A DNA stretch of 64,000 nt, taken from the NCBI GenBank assembly GCA_000727475.1, contig KL647308.1, positions 1,740,042-1,804,041 on the forward strand. Direction: 5' to 3'. A program made the position numbers and the translations under genes. Below the pieces are notes generated by a model. It saw nothing but the letters and a program-made list of their open reading frames with translations, was not told the DNA's origin and ran no database searches. Below, in pieces: positions 9,760-20,781 of this stretch. Source of the stretch: Sarcocystis neurona. Taxonomy: Eukaryota; Apicomplexa; Conoidasida; Eucoccidiorida; Sarcocystidae. The stretch's first letter is position 1, and each line of letters opens with the position of its first letter.

Positions 9760-12700
9760 GGAGTGCAGCCTTTTGCAGAGGTGGTTAACTGAAGTGCACG
9801 CGCCTAGTTTTGCATCTGCAGTCCTACGGGTAGTGAAATATGCGTATAGAAGTGTTTTTTGTGCGGGCGGAGACGCAGAGATAAACGGGGAGGAGGAAAC
9901 GGAGAGAACATCTAATTCGAATAGATCTGTAGAAGTAGCTGGACGCGAGAATGAGTGCGTCCCTACGACATAGACAAAAAACTGTAGAGGCGCCCGACTG
10001 CTGCTGGCTTGAGAACTGTAGGCCGTAGAGAGGGAAGGAAAGACAGAGAGGAAGACAAGAAAACCGGGTAAGCAGACATGACAGTGTACGTGTCACACAA
10101 AGGTGCAAATCTTTTCCTGCTCTTCTCTGTCTCTATCTCTCTACGGAAGGACCTGCGGTGGTCGCGTCTCTTTCTCTCCATTCTTTCCCCGCGAAAAGAG
10201 ATAGCAGGGAGGCCACGTTTTTCTTCTTCGGCTTTATCTTATTTTCTCCCTTCCTCTCTCTCTCTATAGATAACTCTCCTCTGGAGAAACGCCGTGACTT
10301 AGCTCTCTTGCCATCATGTCTGCTCTCCGCACATATAAAATGTTTCGAATGACGGCGGTCGTCTTACGCTCTCCTTTCCCCTCTGTCTTGTATTATTTCT
10401 CTCCACAAGTGAGAGGGAAAAAGTGCGCTCGGGGAGGACGTATTTTTGGCGGACAGAAGCGCTTCTTCTTGACTTCCAAGAGGACCGTAGTTCCCGCTTC
10501 CTTCCGGGAGAAAAAAAGCTTCTAGAGCGCGCACGCGCTGTAAATCCGCATCTCGTTGCTTGTGGTTCTACACCAGGGGAGAATCGACCTATATCTATCT
10601 TCACCTGTGGACGTACATGCGTATACCCCCGCGCACACACACAGAACGCCTCTACTTACATAAAGCTGCACAAACCGGTAAGTGGGGGCACACCGCCGTT
10701 TCTACGCATCCAGGTTAACTACGTTCAACTGGACTAGGCACTTGTGTACGGCGTCGCAGTTTTCCTTCCTCTGCGGGAGAACCAGGCAAATGTGCATTCT
10801 CTGTAACGTCACGAAGAGGCACAATTCCCACTTCCTGTACGCAGAGGTTTTTTTTTCAAACTACGGATTCGTATGCGCAGGCTTGTGCGCACCCACACAC
10901 ACGGTATGGAGATGTGTGTGATTATACACTTATCTGTGTATGCGCGTGCGGACACAGATATTGATGTACGTAGACTGTGTGCAGGTGCGTATACAGAGGA
11001 CGGGCACCTGATACGCATACACGCGGCAGTTGTATACATACGTATAAAAGGGAAGAAAAGGACCATTTTTTGGTCCAGCTGGAACTCTAGTTGATAACTC
11101 GCTGTTTTCAAATCCCGCGAGAACTTCATCTACGCTATGTTGCAGGTGCACTTATTGCCTGTGATGAGTGCGCGCAAGCATGCACACATGTATATATACA
11201 AATTTGAGGATATTTGTAGGATATTTGTGTATGAGTATGTACCTATATATACAACTGTTGACGTAGATATCTGCACACACCTGCATTCCTGTATAAATGT
11301 ATATATATATATATGTAAACATGTGTACGTAGACCTAGACTTACGTGCACGCTAGTATTCATATGTTATATATGTCTATGCGTCTGTGTATGGTGACGCA
11401 GTGGTAAGTCCATACGTATATGCGTGTACACACATATGTGCACCGGAGTTCAACTTACAGCTGCGAGGAGCGCACGTCGTCGTGACGCCGAGCGAAACTG
11501 CTCGAAAGTCATTGACTGCTCATGTCGCTACGTGCAAACACGAGTTCGTATATACAGACAACCATGTGTACGTATGTGCCCCGGTGCATACCAGTACTGT
11601 TAGCCGCGTGAAATCTACGTAGATGCGTGTGTATATATACATCTGTGTGTGTACACGTGCATATATATGCCTGTACAAACATGTGTGCGACAATTTTGCG
11701 TAAAGCGTCACAAAGTATAGTTATTATATAGATGTATGGACTAGGCCTGAAGTTCTATCCAGACATGTATAGGAGTATGCAGATTTACATTCATATATGC
11801 ATGTGCTTCTCTGCAACTATAAATGGTACAGGGCAGAAGCTCCACTTCGCGGATGAGCAGTAGTTTGTTTGCGTCGACCCACCTTCGCATATTTCACTAG
11901 GTACGTGTACATGATGGCGCAGATCAGGGTGTCTCCTCTGGAACACGTACACATACATAAGCGTGCGCGGAGACAGATACATATAACGTGTTTCTGTTGG
12001 CATGTAAGTTAAGACGTATATATTGTTGCAACTATCCAGAGGGTGAATAGGACAACCAGACACACGCACACACATATGTGCATGTACATGAATCTGGAAA
12101 TGTTCATGAGGGTGTTGATCTGTAACACGACGTAATGCGTATGCGGTTTCGAAAGAACTTCGAAGCAGATGAACAGGAGTTTGTTTGCGTCGACCCACCT
12201 TCGCACGCGCTCGCAGAAGTCTCGAAGACAGAAAGCCTCTGTTTATCTTGTGTTCGGCGGATACACTGGAACCAGAGGATTTATCTAATACGAAAAGATC
12301 CACCGTTGTGGGAACTCGGAATCGCGAGCCAAATCTCTTTTATCCAGCTCTCGTGCACGCATACAAGATATACCATAAACGTGTACAGCGTGAAGTCCAC
12401 TTACGTGTATGTCTGCATTATTTCAATACGTTGACACGCCGGCGTGCAGGGTGGGAAATCAGAGCTTGAAAAAGGTCTTTTTCGCCTTTCTTGTCTGTTA
12501 CGAACGTGTAACCCCCTGAACTGTCTCCGACTGCGTCGCTTAGTGTGTTCACGTACGCGTGTCCACAGGACCCTGTGTCAGTTCTACTTATGGCAGGTGT
12601 GCAGAGCAGCAGCGTGAGAGTTTGGGGGTCTCAGAAGTTGACGTTTTGGGAGCCGATTGTCACTTCAACCGTAAATACTTTGAGCGTGTTCTACTCGTTC

Positions 12701-15700
12701 TTGTATGTGCGTGGGTGTGTCTCTACGAGCAGGGAACGCGCCAGCCAACCTGGAGATCGACAAGCACATGCATAGATCAGACGCAGCATAATATTAAGGT
12801 GTGCGTTGCTAACATTGTGGAGGTCAAATATTGAGTTGGATGTAAAGAAGCCTCACTTCCAACACTGAAAATGTGCGCGAGTGAAAACACGCCGCGCCTA
12901 CGAATGAACGTGTGTGCAATTGTGCCCTACCTGGGATAGATGGTGCACGTGGTCGCGTCTGTGTTTGTATCTCCCTATGTACACACGATGACGGTATATT
13001 TTGTTCACGTAGGCGTGCTGGTGCAGGATTTGTACTCTTTGCAGGAGAGCAGTCACGCAGTTTGTATACTCCTGTTGCGTCATGGATCTCACAGAAGCGC
13101 GATCTGTTGAGTGACGTGTGCACAGACAGAGCAGCTAGATGTTCAGGTGATGCATTCGACTCCACGTAGATTGCGCGCGTGTACACATCTATGAACGCAA
13201 GATCCGAGATCACACAAAGGTAAGACATACACGGGTAGCATACAATTACACACGTGTTGTACCCTCACCAGAGACATCTATGTAGGAGAACGTGTACCCG
13301 CAGACAGCAAAGACACATTCAAAGTGTGCGTACATATTCTGTAGAACAGTGCCTACACGACGCAGAATAGATTCGTACATGTTTGCTGCATTTGCACCAC
13401 GGTCAGACAGACATTACGTCACCCATGTGCGGTGCAAAGCATTCTGTGTTTGAGAGTTGTGGATTGACTTCAGTGCGCGTGAAGGCACTGAAGAACTGTC
13501 GTCGGTTGTCTTCTTTTGGGAGACGCTCTAACTCTACGTAATGTAGACGACGTTTTTCTGCCAGAACGCCGCGGCATATGTACGTACGCAAATGTGTGCG
13601 TCCCCGCAACTCCAGCAGCACCTAGGACTACGACAGTCAAGCGTAAAATCATTCCCCCGCAAGCGTTAAAATGTTCACTCCAGCAGCTGCAACACTCGAC
13701 AGCAGCAACTACGACCACAACAGTAGCACATACTGCAGCGGCAGCCTGACACCTCGTTAAGGCAGCCGTGCGTCTCAGGTGCACAGTGCCAAAGGTACGC
13801 GGACACATACGGGTGTCCAATTTTGTAGGTGTCATTTAGAAAAATAACTTCACCCATGCTTGCGTACACGCTTACAAGGTAGATGCGTAGTAAGGAGGTT
13901 TACCATTTTGTCGGGAAGCGTCAGAGTTCCGTGCATGGCGGCACATCCACACGAATAATGTGCAGAAGCGACTCTCTCTGTCGTGCGGGTAAGTCTCGGT
14001 TATTTGTGCTGTTCGTGCCTGCGGGACTGATTTCGGTTTGAGCTGCAAATGCACCTATTATATTACACGCGTCGACTCTCCTCGTACGCGACACAGCTAT
14101 ACAGGGAGTTTTCGGCAAAAAGAGTGGGATTCCTCTTGACTGGAAATCATGGTGAGAAAACAACCACACACACTGGTTGGTTTCAAGCGCTGCGCGCATT
14201 CACGAACACGGATAGTTCCACTGGTCCACCACGTTCCACAGAAGTGAAAGAAAACAAATCTGTGAATTCGAGACCGTCTTCCGTCTTCAATAGTGCCCCC
14301 CCTGCTGTACTTGATTTCACAAGCAATGGACACATCCTCATCTGCGTCGGAATGTCCGTCTGAACGCCAGAGACCAAACGCAGATCTCTACTCACGTTTA
14401 ACAAAAGGGAGTGGTACTTGGCACCCGGACGCAGAACGGCGAAGTGTCAAAGCTTGTGCTGGTTCGGGACGTTAGTGTCACGTTGTAGCGAAAAGTAGTT
14501 CGAATCTCATTCGACCACGTATTACGCGGTTTCCCCTTCCGTAACGTCTAAATATTATAGTTCCGGCGGTGCATACTTGCACATACCAGACGAATTTGAT
14601 CGGAAATCGACTTCTTTCTTCACCTGCTTGGAACGCCTACTTCTCCACCGGTGTGATCGACCAAGACCGTGTTCTAACGCCGAAAAATAAGTCGCACACA
14701 GGGCGTGGGGTCTCAAGTTTAATGCTGGAATGCGTCATACGCCGAAGTGAAGTCTGGAAGCCGCGAATTATGCTTGAAACACCGCACAGATTCTCTTTCC
14801 GTCTTTTAGAAGTACACACGGACTTCGTAGCTCTTTGCAGCAACGACCGTGTCGCCTGACTTGCTGAACTGGCATTGTGCAGTACGATCGATTCTCGCAT
14901 TTCTTTCTTGAACACTAGTAAGTACTTCGCACACACTAGTGAGGCAGGTGCTCTTTCACTTTGACAAACTAACATCTTTGGACAACGTGTGCGTATCCCC
15001 TGTGTGCCTTGCCGCGGTAGAACAAGCTTGCTTGCTCTAACCCAACATTTTGAAAAGGAACAAGTGCAAGTTTGCAGTTTTGCACGCGACGCACACACAT
15101 GTGTAGGGGCATCCTATGGGTATGTTCCGTGCAGCTAAAGTCAATGGTACTCATGCTAAATGCGTTTGCTTTGCTCAACCACATGAATGCATGTCAAATG
15201 AGGAGGTACTGTTCGGCCGATTCACAATAGAGTTGAAGCTCTTCGTGTATGAATCAGTCGAAGTTTCTTCAACAAAAAACTATACAGAACTGGAGGCTTT
15301 CCTTCCACGACTCTTACCTTAAAAGGCTTCTTGCTCCCCAGATCATCACGAGACCACGCTAAATCTGTTTTCTGCTGCAGGTAAATTGCGCATATGACAA
15401 ACTGCGTCCAGAAAAAGGATGCTCTCCCTATCTTCCCGACAGGGTGGTACGCACTGGGCGCCACCGTGTGGTGCTTCTGCGTGCTTTGTCGCACGGTTAG
15501 GTGTGCAGACAAACAGGCGGTCACCTTCGCATCACTATCTATAAATATACACCTATGCAAAGCTTTCAAGCTCCACGTGGTGCTCCTGCGGGAACCTCCC
15601 CTCTAAATGCGCACATATGTGGCGTTAGACATGACTGACAACTGCACGTATGCGGAAGCTAAGACGAGGTGGAATCTTTACAAATGAAATTCAATGCGCG

Positions 15701-16377
15701 AGCTGAGATGAAAGCGATTTTCACTTCTTGCGCTCAAAAGCGTGTATTTTGCCGCCAGTTTGTTAACTGGGTCTATTGGTGCGCGTGTATACGCGGGCGC
15801 CTTTTTAACCTACAGAGTTTTTGCAGGTATACGTGAGCCTCCAAGAAGAAGGACAGACACTTCTGGCCAGTTTTTTGCCTTTCGCCTTGCTCGTGCTGTC
15901 GCAGTTTTTCGCACTAGAAGGCAGGCGACAAGGCTATATACTGCTGACACTGCTGCACCTGCCGTCTCGAGCCTGAGAGCAGCAGCAGCAGAGACAAGCC
16001 ACCGGCGAGTGGACGCGGTCGCGGTCGTCGGTGTGCGCAGGTCTCGCTCTGCCGCGGCTGCTGCGCCAGCTGCCGACAGTGTGTCTGCTGCTATCATTAC
16101 GGGTGCAGTTGCCGCTCGGTCGAGGTGGAGGGATCCCCGGTACTCATGTCAGTATAGAAAGAGATTAACTGGAGTCCTACTAAAGTTTTTTTTAGCCTTT
16201 ACGTGCGGCGACTCGGTCGGGAACTGGCGTGGTTCGAGACAAACCACTTTGGTCCTTTCTTTTTTCCTGCGCCTTTTGCCATTTGACGAACCTTACCCGC
16301 CCACTTATCTTCTGGCCTTAACAGATTGAAACACTTGGGTTTCTCGTCACCGTCCTTCTCTCCTTCTGCCTTTGTAG
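9760..16377. other. Unique sequence with no supported gene
   Basis: Six and a half kilobases with only short frames (none above 195 codons). The longest, 15,742-16,329 plus, 14,637-15,098 minus and 11,791-12,303 minus, show no domain, no signal peptide and no clear splice pairing. The right-hand end is the upstream flank of the apple-domain gene. A pyrimidine-rich tract ending TTTGTAG at 16,377, ten bases before that gene's ATG, looks like the acceptor of a 5' UTR intron, so transcription probably starts further left in this stretch. Confidence 0.5.
11850..12205. repeat. Direct repeat pair, about 38 bp
   Basis: Copies at about 11,852-11,889 and 12,168-12,205 share GTTTGTTTGCGTCGACCC followed by ACCTTCGCA. 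They are in the same orientation and roughly 316 bases apart. The flanks are only faintly similar. Confidence 0.75.
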
Positions 16378-16506
16378 GGGACTCAAGATGGCACCGTGTG
16401 CAGATGGAAGAAGAGGAATCCAAGCAGCGGACATACTGCTGCTGCTGCTCGCCGCCACCGCTACGCTGACCGTCTCCACGCGTCAAACGCAGGCCTACAA
16501 ATACTT
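16378..16506 (+). CDS. Exon 1: signal-peptide exon (CDS from 16388)
   Basis: ATG at 16,388 in good context (AAGATGG), 39 full codons, then a consensus donor GTAAGA at 16,507 (phase 2). The peptide has a short N-region with Arg-Arg, a hydrophobic core ILLLLLAATATLTV and a polar end. A strong acceptor-like tract (CTTCTGCCTTTGTAG) ends ten bases upstream. The hydrophobic core is partly a CTG run, but the flanking residues and splice signals argue that it is real. Confidence 0.72.
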
Positions 16507-19500
16507 GTAAGAAAGCTTACCGTTCGTGCTGATTCTGGAAGAAATATATCCACAATTGTCTATTAGCTCTGTTCACCCCGGTGCTCTTCGTACTGCTGCT
16601 GCTGTTAAGGCTCCTTCACATGCTTTACTACCGTAGCGCGTCTTCATGTTCTTCCTGCCTCTCCTGGTGAAGTTAGTCTACACGAGGAATAACTCGAGCT
16701 ACACAGGATACGTATCTGTTGTCGCTCTCCTGCACCTTGCGCTACCAAGGCCAATAGCAGTACGCGGTCCCGAAAGTACTATAACAGTACTGTGGTACTT
16801 GGGTGTGCTGGAAGAAGGGAACTTTGGGTCAGTACGAGCTACTTGAGTATGCCGTCTTAAAGAAGAGCGAAATGCATTTTATAAGGAGGGGTACGCACCT
16901 AGCGCGTGCGTCGGTGTAGAAGGTTGCAGCTCACTAAGTATTCGCAGTTCACCAACGCAGCACAGAGTGCGACCTGTTGATTGCAAATCTTACGCAGCAG
17001 TAACCCAGTGGAAACGGTTTGTTCTGAGCAGCTACATTTTCCCCAACACTGATTGTCTAAGCGGCGGCAGGCGGAGAGAAACGGAACAGAAGCAAGAGTT
17101 TACAACTACTATATATGTGTATTTTGCGAGTAGATAAGCACAGAGCAGAGCCTCTGGACAGTCAACGACCGAAGCACGCAGTAGCGAACAGTAACACTGT
17201 ATTGCACTCTGATGCTCCACTTGCACTTTTGAATTGCCTGCGAATGTTTTTCGAATTGATACAGGGAGGGCGTACTAATTGAGACAATGGATATGAAGCC
17301 TTTCATCGGGGACGACCGTGAAGGACGTGAGTTCTGCAATAAGGGGCATTGTTCTCCCTGTTGTAAACACGCACGAGCACGTGTTCAGAAAATACCTCAC
17401 CCTGCTGTTACTTTTTGGATTTCAGAATGCGTCTGACACTCGCAGTGGGTAGACGCGTGGCCCTCATCTCTTAATAGCCAACGCGCGTAGCACATTGCAA
17501 CAACTGTCTTTCGTAGCAAGGCTCAAATATGCACTCCATTTCTGCCACTCGTCATCCGTGCTCAGACCCTATTCATTCAGATTATTATCCTCTGTGGGTA
17601 AAATCTGTACTTCTTTATGGGAAGCTACGTACGTAAAACCATGCGCACGTGTATTCTCTCTGCGCGCAAGTCCACGTATGTAGGCGTACATGTCAAATTA
17701 TGCATACATATATATGTGTAGGTAAACAAACGTGGTGCTGCCTACGTAGGTGGGAATTTCTGTTAATGCGTCACGGCCACCCTCAACGTGGGTGTGTGGG
17801 AGGGGAGGAGGTACGTTGATTTATCAAAAGAATACCCGGACGAGTGTCCTTGTTTTTAGTCTCCACAGAGGCGCTCCGTCGTCTTCTGCGGATGTCTTCA
17901 CGGGTGTGAACCAATACGTATGTACAAGCTTACACGTGCGTATATGCAACCCTCCGGAGAACAGTGTAACGATGTGCTTCTGTACCGATCTGCGCGCCGG
18001 TTTGTCGGTTTCGCGCGTGCCTTGCAGACGTTTGCTACGAGGCGGACGTCGTCTTCGACAACGATACTACAAAAAAAATGAAGAAGGACACTCCAAAACG
18101 GTGTCAAAACAGCTGCGCGAAGGAGCCTCAATGTTATTACTGGTCATGGGATTCTGTTACTCAAACCTGTTACCACAAAGGTCCATATGCTTTGCACCGT
18201 CGTGAGAGAGGTGGAAGGTCCCAAGGATATATAAGCGGCCCGAAGAGATGCACGATGCCGCATCCGATGCGCTGCTATGAACTAGGCGTGGCATATCAGG
18301 GACACTTAATAAAAGATATAGAAAAAGTTGATAGCCCGTTTTCATGCCATGAGAAGTGCCTCGAGGACGACAACTGCATGTACTGGACGTGGTACGGAGG
18401 CCAAAACATGAGATGCTCTCTGAGCCACATTACAGCCCTGGAGGGATGGACACAGGATGAATCAACTAGAGACGCTGTATCTGGAATGAGATCTTGCGGT
18501 GAGTGACTTTCAGCGCCCTCGTGCCTGCCACGGTCGACACACCTGTTCAGCTCCTGCTCGCTCAGAGTGGTAGATACGTACATCTGAGAACCGTAGATTA
18601 CGGCGTTGTGGTCTGCAGACAGTCGGGCAACGAAGTAGCCGCACGTGGTAGAAGTCCGCGTCAGCAAGCCTTTGAGGGTGGCAGTGCTGTACGGATGTGC
18701 TATCCTGCTCGGTGCAGGTGTGAGCACCTAAGTAATGACACTTGGTGTGTGTACTCGTGGGCATGCCAGGGATACGTCTTGGCCAGGGAATACAGTGAGG
18801 AAGCACAGATATACGCTTGCTCAGTGTAGCTTTTCTTCCTGATGGGCAAGTACGAGCAGAGAAAGTGTCGACTTCTTGCAGATAAATGTAGGAGAAAGGG
18901 GATTACACATATGTTTGGGCCAGGAGCCTTTCAGAAATGGTGGACATACGGAGGACAAGTACTAGCTGGCTCTCGCGCAGATATGGAGAAGCACGTGTAT
19001 TAGACACTCACGTAAATGTGGTTAAATGGAGGCAATGTACAGGCTTCCCCGGAGCTGCGCAGTGTTCTGGATATGAACAACATAGTTTCAGTTGTGGAGA
19101 TGGGCTACGCCACCGACGACTCCTCGGGGACGTATCAAGATTTACATGCACGAATGAGGAAGCAACACGAATCTTCACAAATAGGTGGAAGCGTGTAACG
19201 AGCATACTTGCTGGCAGCAGAAAATCATAAGCAGTTTGCATGCCTCCAGTACACCTCTCTGGGTGTGCCCTTAAGACGAGGCACTTGACACGTCATGTGA
19301 GACGGGACAGCCCGGCTCTGAGCTACACCTAGTTTTAAAGTCGCCGGACTGGTGCCTTATCCACAACCAAATCCGCTGGAGCGTAAGCCCAAGACGAGGC
19401 AGTTGAGAGCTCATGTGAGTCTAGGCAGCCGCGAGCCTATGCTGTACCTAGTGTTAGATTCGTGGAAGTGGTGTCTAATTTGCGCGCAAATCCGCTGTAA

Positions 19501-20781
19501 TTCAGACACCCCACGAACGCTGTCTGCTTCCGACGAACCGCTGCGCACCACAACAGGTGTCGACGAAAGTACATGCGCACGTATAACAGTGGGGGATACA
19601 TTGTTCATATGCTTGGGAGGAGAGATGCTGGAGGCTGCACGTCAGGCTCTTTTGTCCGCTCCCTGTTAATTTCTCCTCAGTAGTACTTCGTTGTGCTTCA
19701 TCTCTCCCCCCTGCTGCCCCCATCGTCTTTGCTGCGTTTGCGTTGTTTACGTTGCCGCTACTCGCTTTTTCTGTCGGCGTGCACAGTGTGGACGTCATGA
19801 GCAAAACTCATTTGCTCTCCTGAATGGATTGAACTGTATGCGTGCATGCGTTTCTCAAGGGTACGCGTATACAGATATATGTTCGTTCTCTGTTCCTGGT
19901 TTGTTTCCTCTGTCCCGTGCATATTTCTCACTGCGCTGCTGCATTCTCTCTCTCCTGTCGACATTCTCAGCACCGCATGCTTTGTACCACGCGTTTTTTA
20001 GCTTTTCCTACTGTCGCATACTATGCTGTTGCGCCTTGCTGTCTTCTTGAAGCAGTGTACTTCGTTGCCTGCCCTTTTTCCTTCACTTGATATACCCGCG
20101 GTAGCCTTTTACACGGTTGCGTTCGCTGCGTTGTAAAGTGCTACTTTCCATCTGCGTCGCCGACTTTTCTGGTGTGTGGCCGTGCGTGCGTCGACAGGCC
20201 CTTGCGTGGAGCTGGGTGTTGATTATCGCGGTCATGATGTTGAACGAATTAGCAACGAGAGAATACCGGTGGCAGAAGAGTGTCGTCGGCGCTGTATGCG
20301 GCATCCGGGCTGCTTCTTCTGGACGTGGGTGAGAAGCCACAAAGGTTGCTACTTGAAAGGCTTGGAAGCTCTCAACGGACGTCTGCAGGACGAGCTAACA
20401 GTTGACATGGTGTCAGGCTCGAAGTTCTGCCCGATGGATCGAGACCTCCGAATACAGCTGATGAATAACGTGCCCTGGGCCAGCAGAGATTTCTTCCGTC
20501 ACTCCAAGGCTCCTTGCTATGAACAGTCAGTGGCGTATACAGGTCAGCCGGAGACAACTATTAACGACTTGTCGGTAAAGTGCGCTCACGACTGCCATGT
20601 CCGTTGCAGAAAGGTGGAAGGGTGCGAATACTGGACATACGATACAAGTACGTACGAATGCGAGTTGAGGCCGCTTGATCCGAACACGAAGAAGAAGAGA
20701 GACGACACAACCGTGAGCAAGATTTCTGGCACAAAAGATTGTCCGTGTCCCGACGAGGAACTGGAGGACACTGAACTCTAG
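16388..20781 (+). CDS. Secreted four-apple (PAN) domain protein
   Basis: Spliced gene with exons 16388-16506, 17869-17903 (tentative), 18028-18498 and 20198-20781; the total is 1,209 bases, an exact multiple of three, giving 402 residues. Residues 1-35 are a signal peptide (ADILLLLLAATATL core, likely cut near RQTQA). Four apple domains follow at about 54-126, 134-208, 211-286 and 315-390. Each starts CYE or C-x-E and has the six spaced cysteines with a YWSW, YWTW, FWTW or YWTY aromatic block after the fourth; the fourth domain has one extra cysteine. The tail is acidic (EELEDTEL), with no membrane segment. Apple domains bind protein or carbohydrate and occur in apicomplexan micronemal proteins such as Toxoplasma MIC4 and Eimeria MIC5. 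A microneme or other secretory role is therefore likely, but its ligand is unknown. The family call is firm; the second exon is the weak point. Confidence 0.9.
17869..17903 (+). CDS. Exon 2: tentative 35-base micro-exon
   Basis: Preceded by a good acceptor (TTTTTAGTCTCCACAG) and followed by GTGTGA, a weak donor. Its length is 2 modulo 3 with phase 2 in and phase 1 out, exactly what is needed to connect exon 1 (phase 2) to exon 3 (phase 1). It would encode a linker LGAPSSSADVFT. Another exon elsewhere in 16,507-18,027 could do the same job. Confidence 0.4.
18028..18498 (+). CDS. Exon 3: apple domains 1 and 2
   Basis: The acceptor is GCGCGTGCCTTGCAG and the donor is a perfect GTGAGT at 18,499; both are phase 1. 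Domain 1 runs from Cys at 18,033 (CYEADVVFDN) to SGPKRC; domain 2 starts CYELGVAYQG and ends VSGMRSC. Both have the six-cysteine pattern C, C-x3-C, C, C, C. The reading frame passes through an in-frame ATG at 18,078 that is not the start. Confidence 0.93.
19273..19508. repeat. Diverged 118-bp tandem duplication
   Basis: Two head-to-tail copies begin AAGACGAGGCACTTGA (19,273) and AAGACGAGGCAGTTGA (19,391). Both later carry CATGTGAG, CTACACCTAGT or GTACCTAGTGTTA, and CAAATCCGCTG. Many substitutions separate them, so the duplication is old. Confidence 0.75.
19790..20030. repeat. Copy A of a diverged duplicated segment
   Basis: Contains CATGAGCAAAACTC, CTGAATGGATTGAACTGTAT and GGGTACGCGTATACAGATA, matched with substitutions by copy B near 21,070-21,280. 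Read in frame the pair align as RHEQNSFALLNGL and RHEQDSAGLIHGL. It lies inside the intron ahead of exon 4. Confidence 0.65.
20198..20781 (+). CDS. Exon 4: apple domains 3 and 4, terminal exon
   Basis: The exon opens in phase 1 and completes a Gly codon across the junction to give SCGPCVELGV. Domain 3 (CVELGVDYRG to VSGSKFC) and domain 4 (CYEQSVAYTG to ISGTKDC) are joined by a 28-residue linker. Domain 4 carries a seventh cysteine (VKCAHDCHVRC). The stop is TAG at 20,779, after an acidic tail. Confidence 0.94.

Larger units (their letters stand above)
18499..20197 (+). other. Phase-1 intron with decayed-looking sequence
   Basis: 1,699 bases, from GTGAGT to GTGCGTGCGTCGACAG. It contains a short Cys/Trp-rich frame near 18,700-18,829 (CEHLSNDTWCVYSWACQG) that resembles a broken apple domain, a diverged tandem duplication at 19,273-19,508, and a segment at 19,790-20,020 repeated downstream of the gene. 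No further functional exon was found. Confidence 0.7.

Noticed and set aside
9060..9800. Search for telomeric TTTAGGG repeats near the block border
   Set aside because: None found here or elsewhere in the window, so the borders are not subtelomeric by this test.
14490..14520. GTTCGAATCTC, resembling the T-arm of a tRNA
   Set aside because: The bases before and after cannot form the five-pair T stem, and no D-arm, anticodon arm or acceptor stem fits upstream.
16215..16245. GGTTCGAGAC, another T-arm-like sequence
   Set aside because: It sits in a simple hairpin (GTGGTT with AACCAC); the other tRNA arms are missing.
15742..16329. 195-codon plus-strand frame upstream of the apple-domain gene
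   Set aside because: No domain or signal; it is not joined in frame to the signal-peptide exon and probably represents the promoter/5' UTR region.
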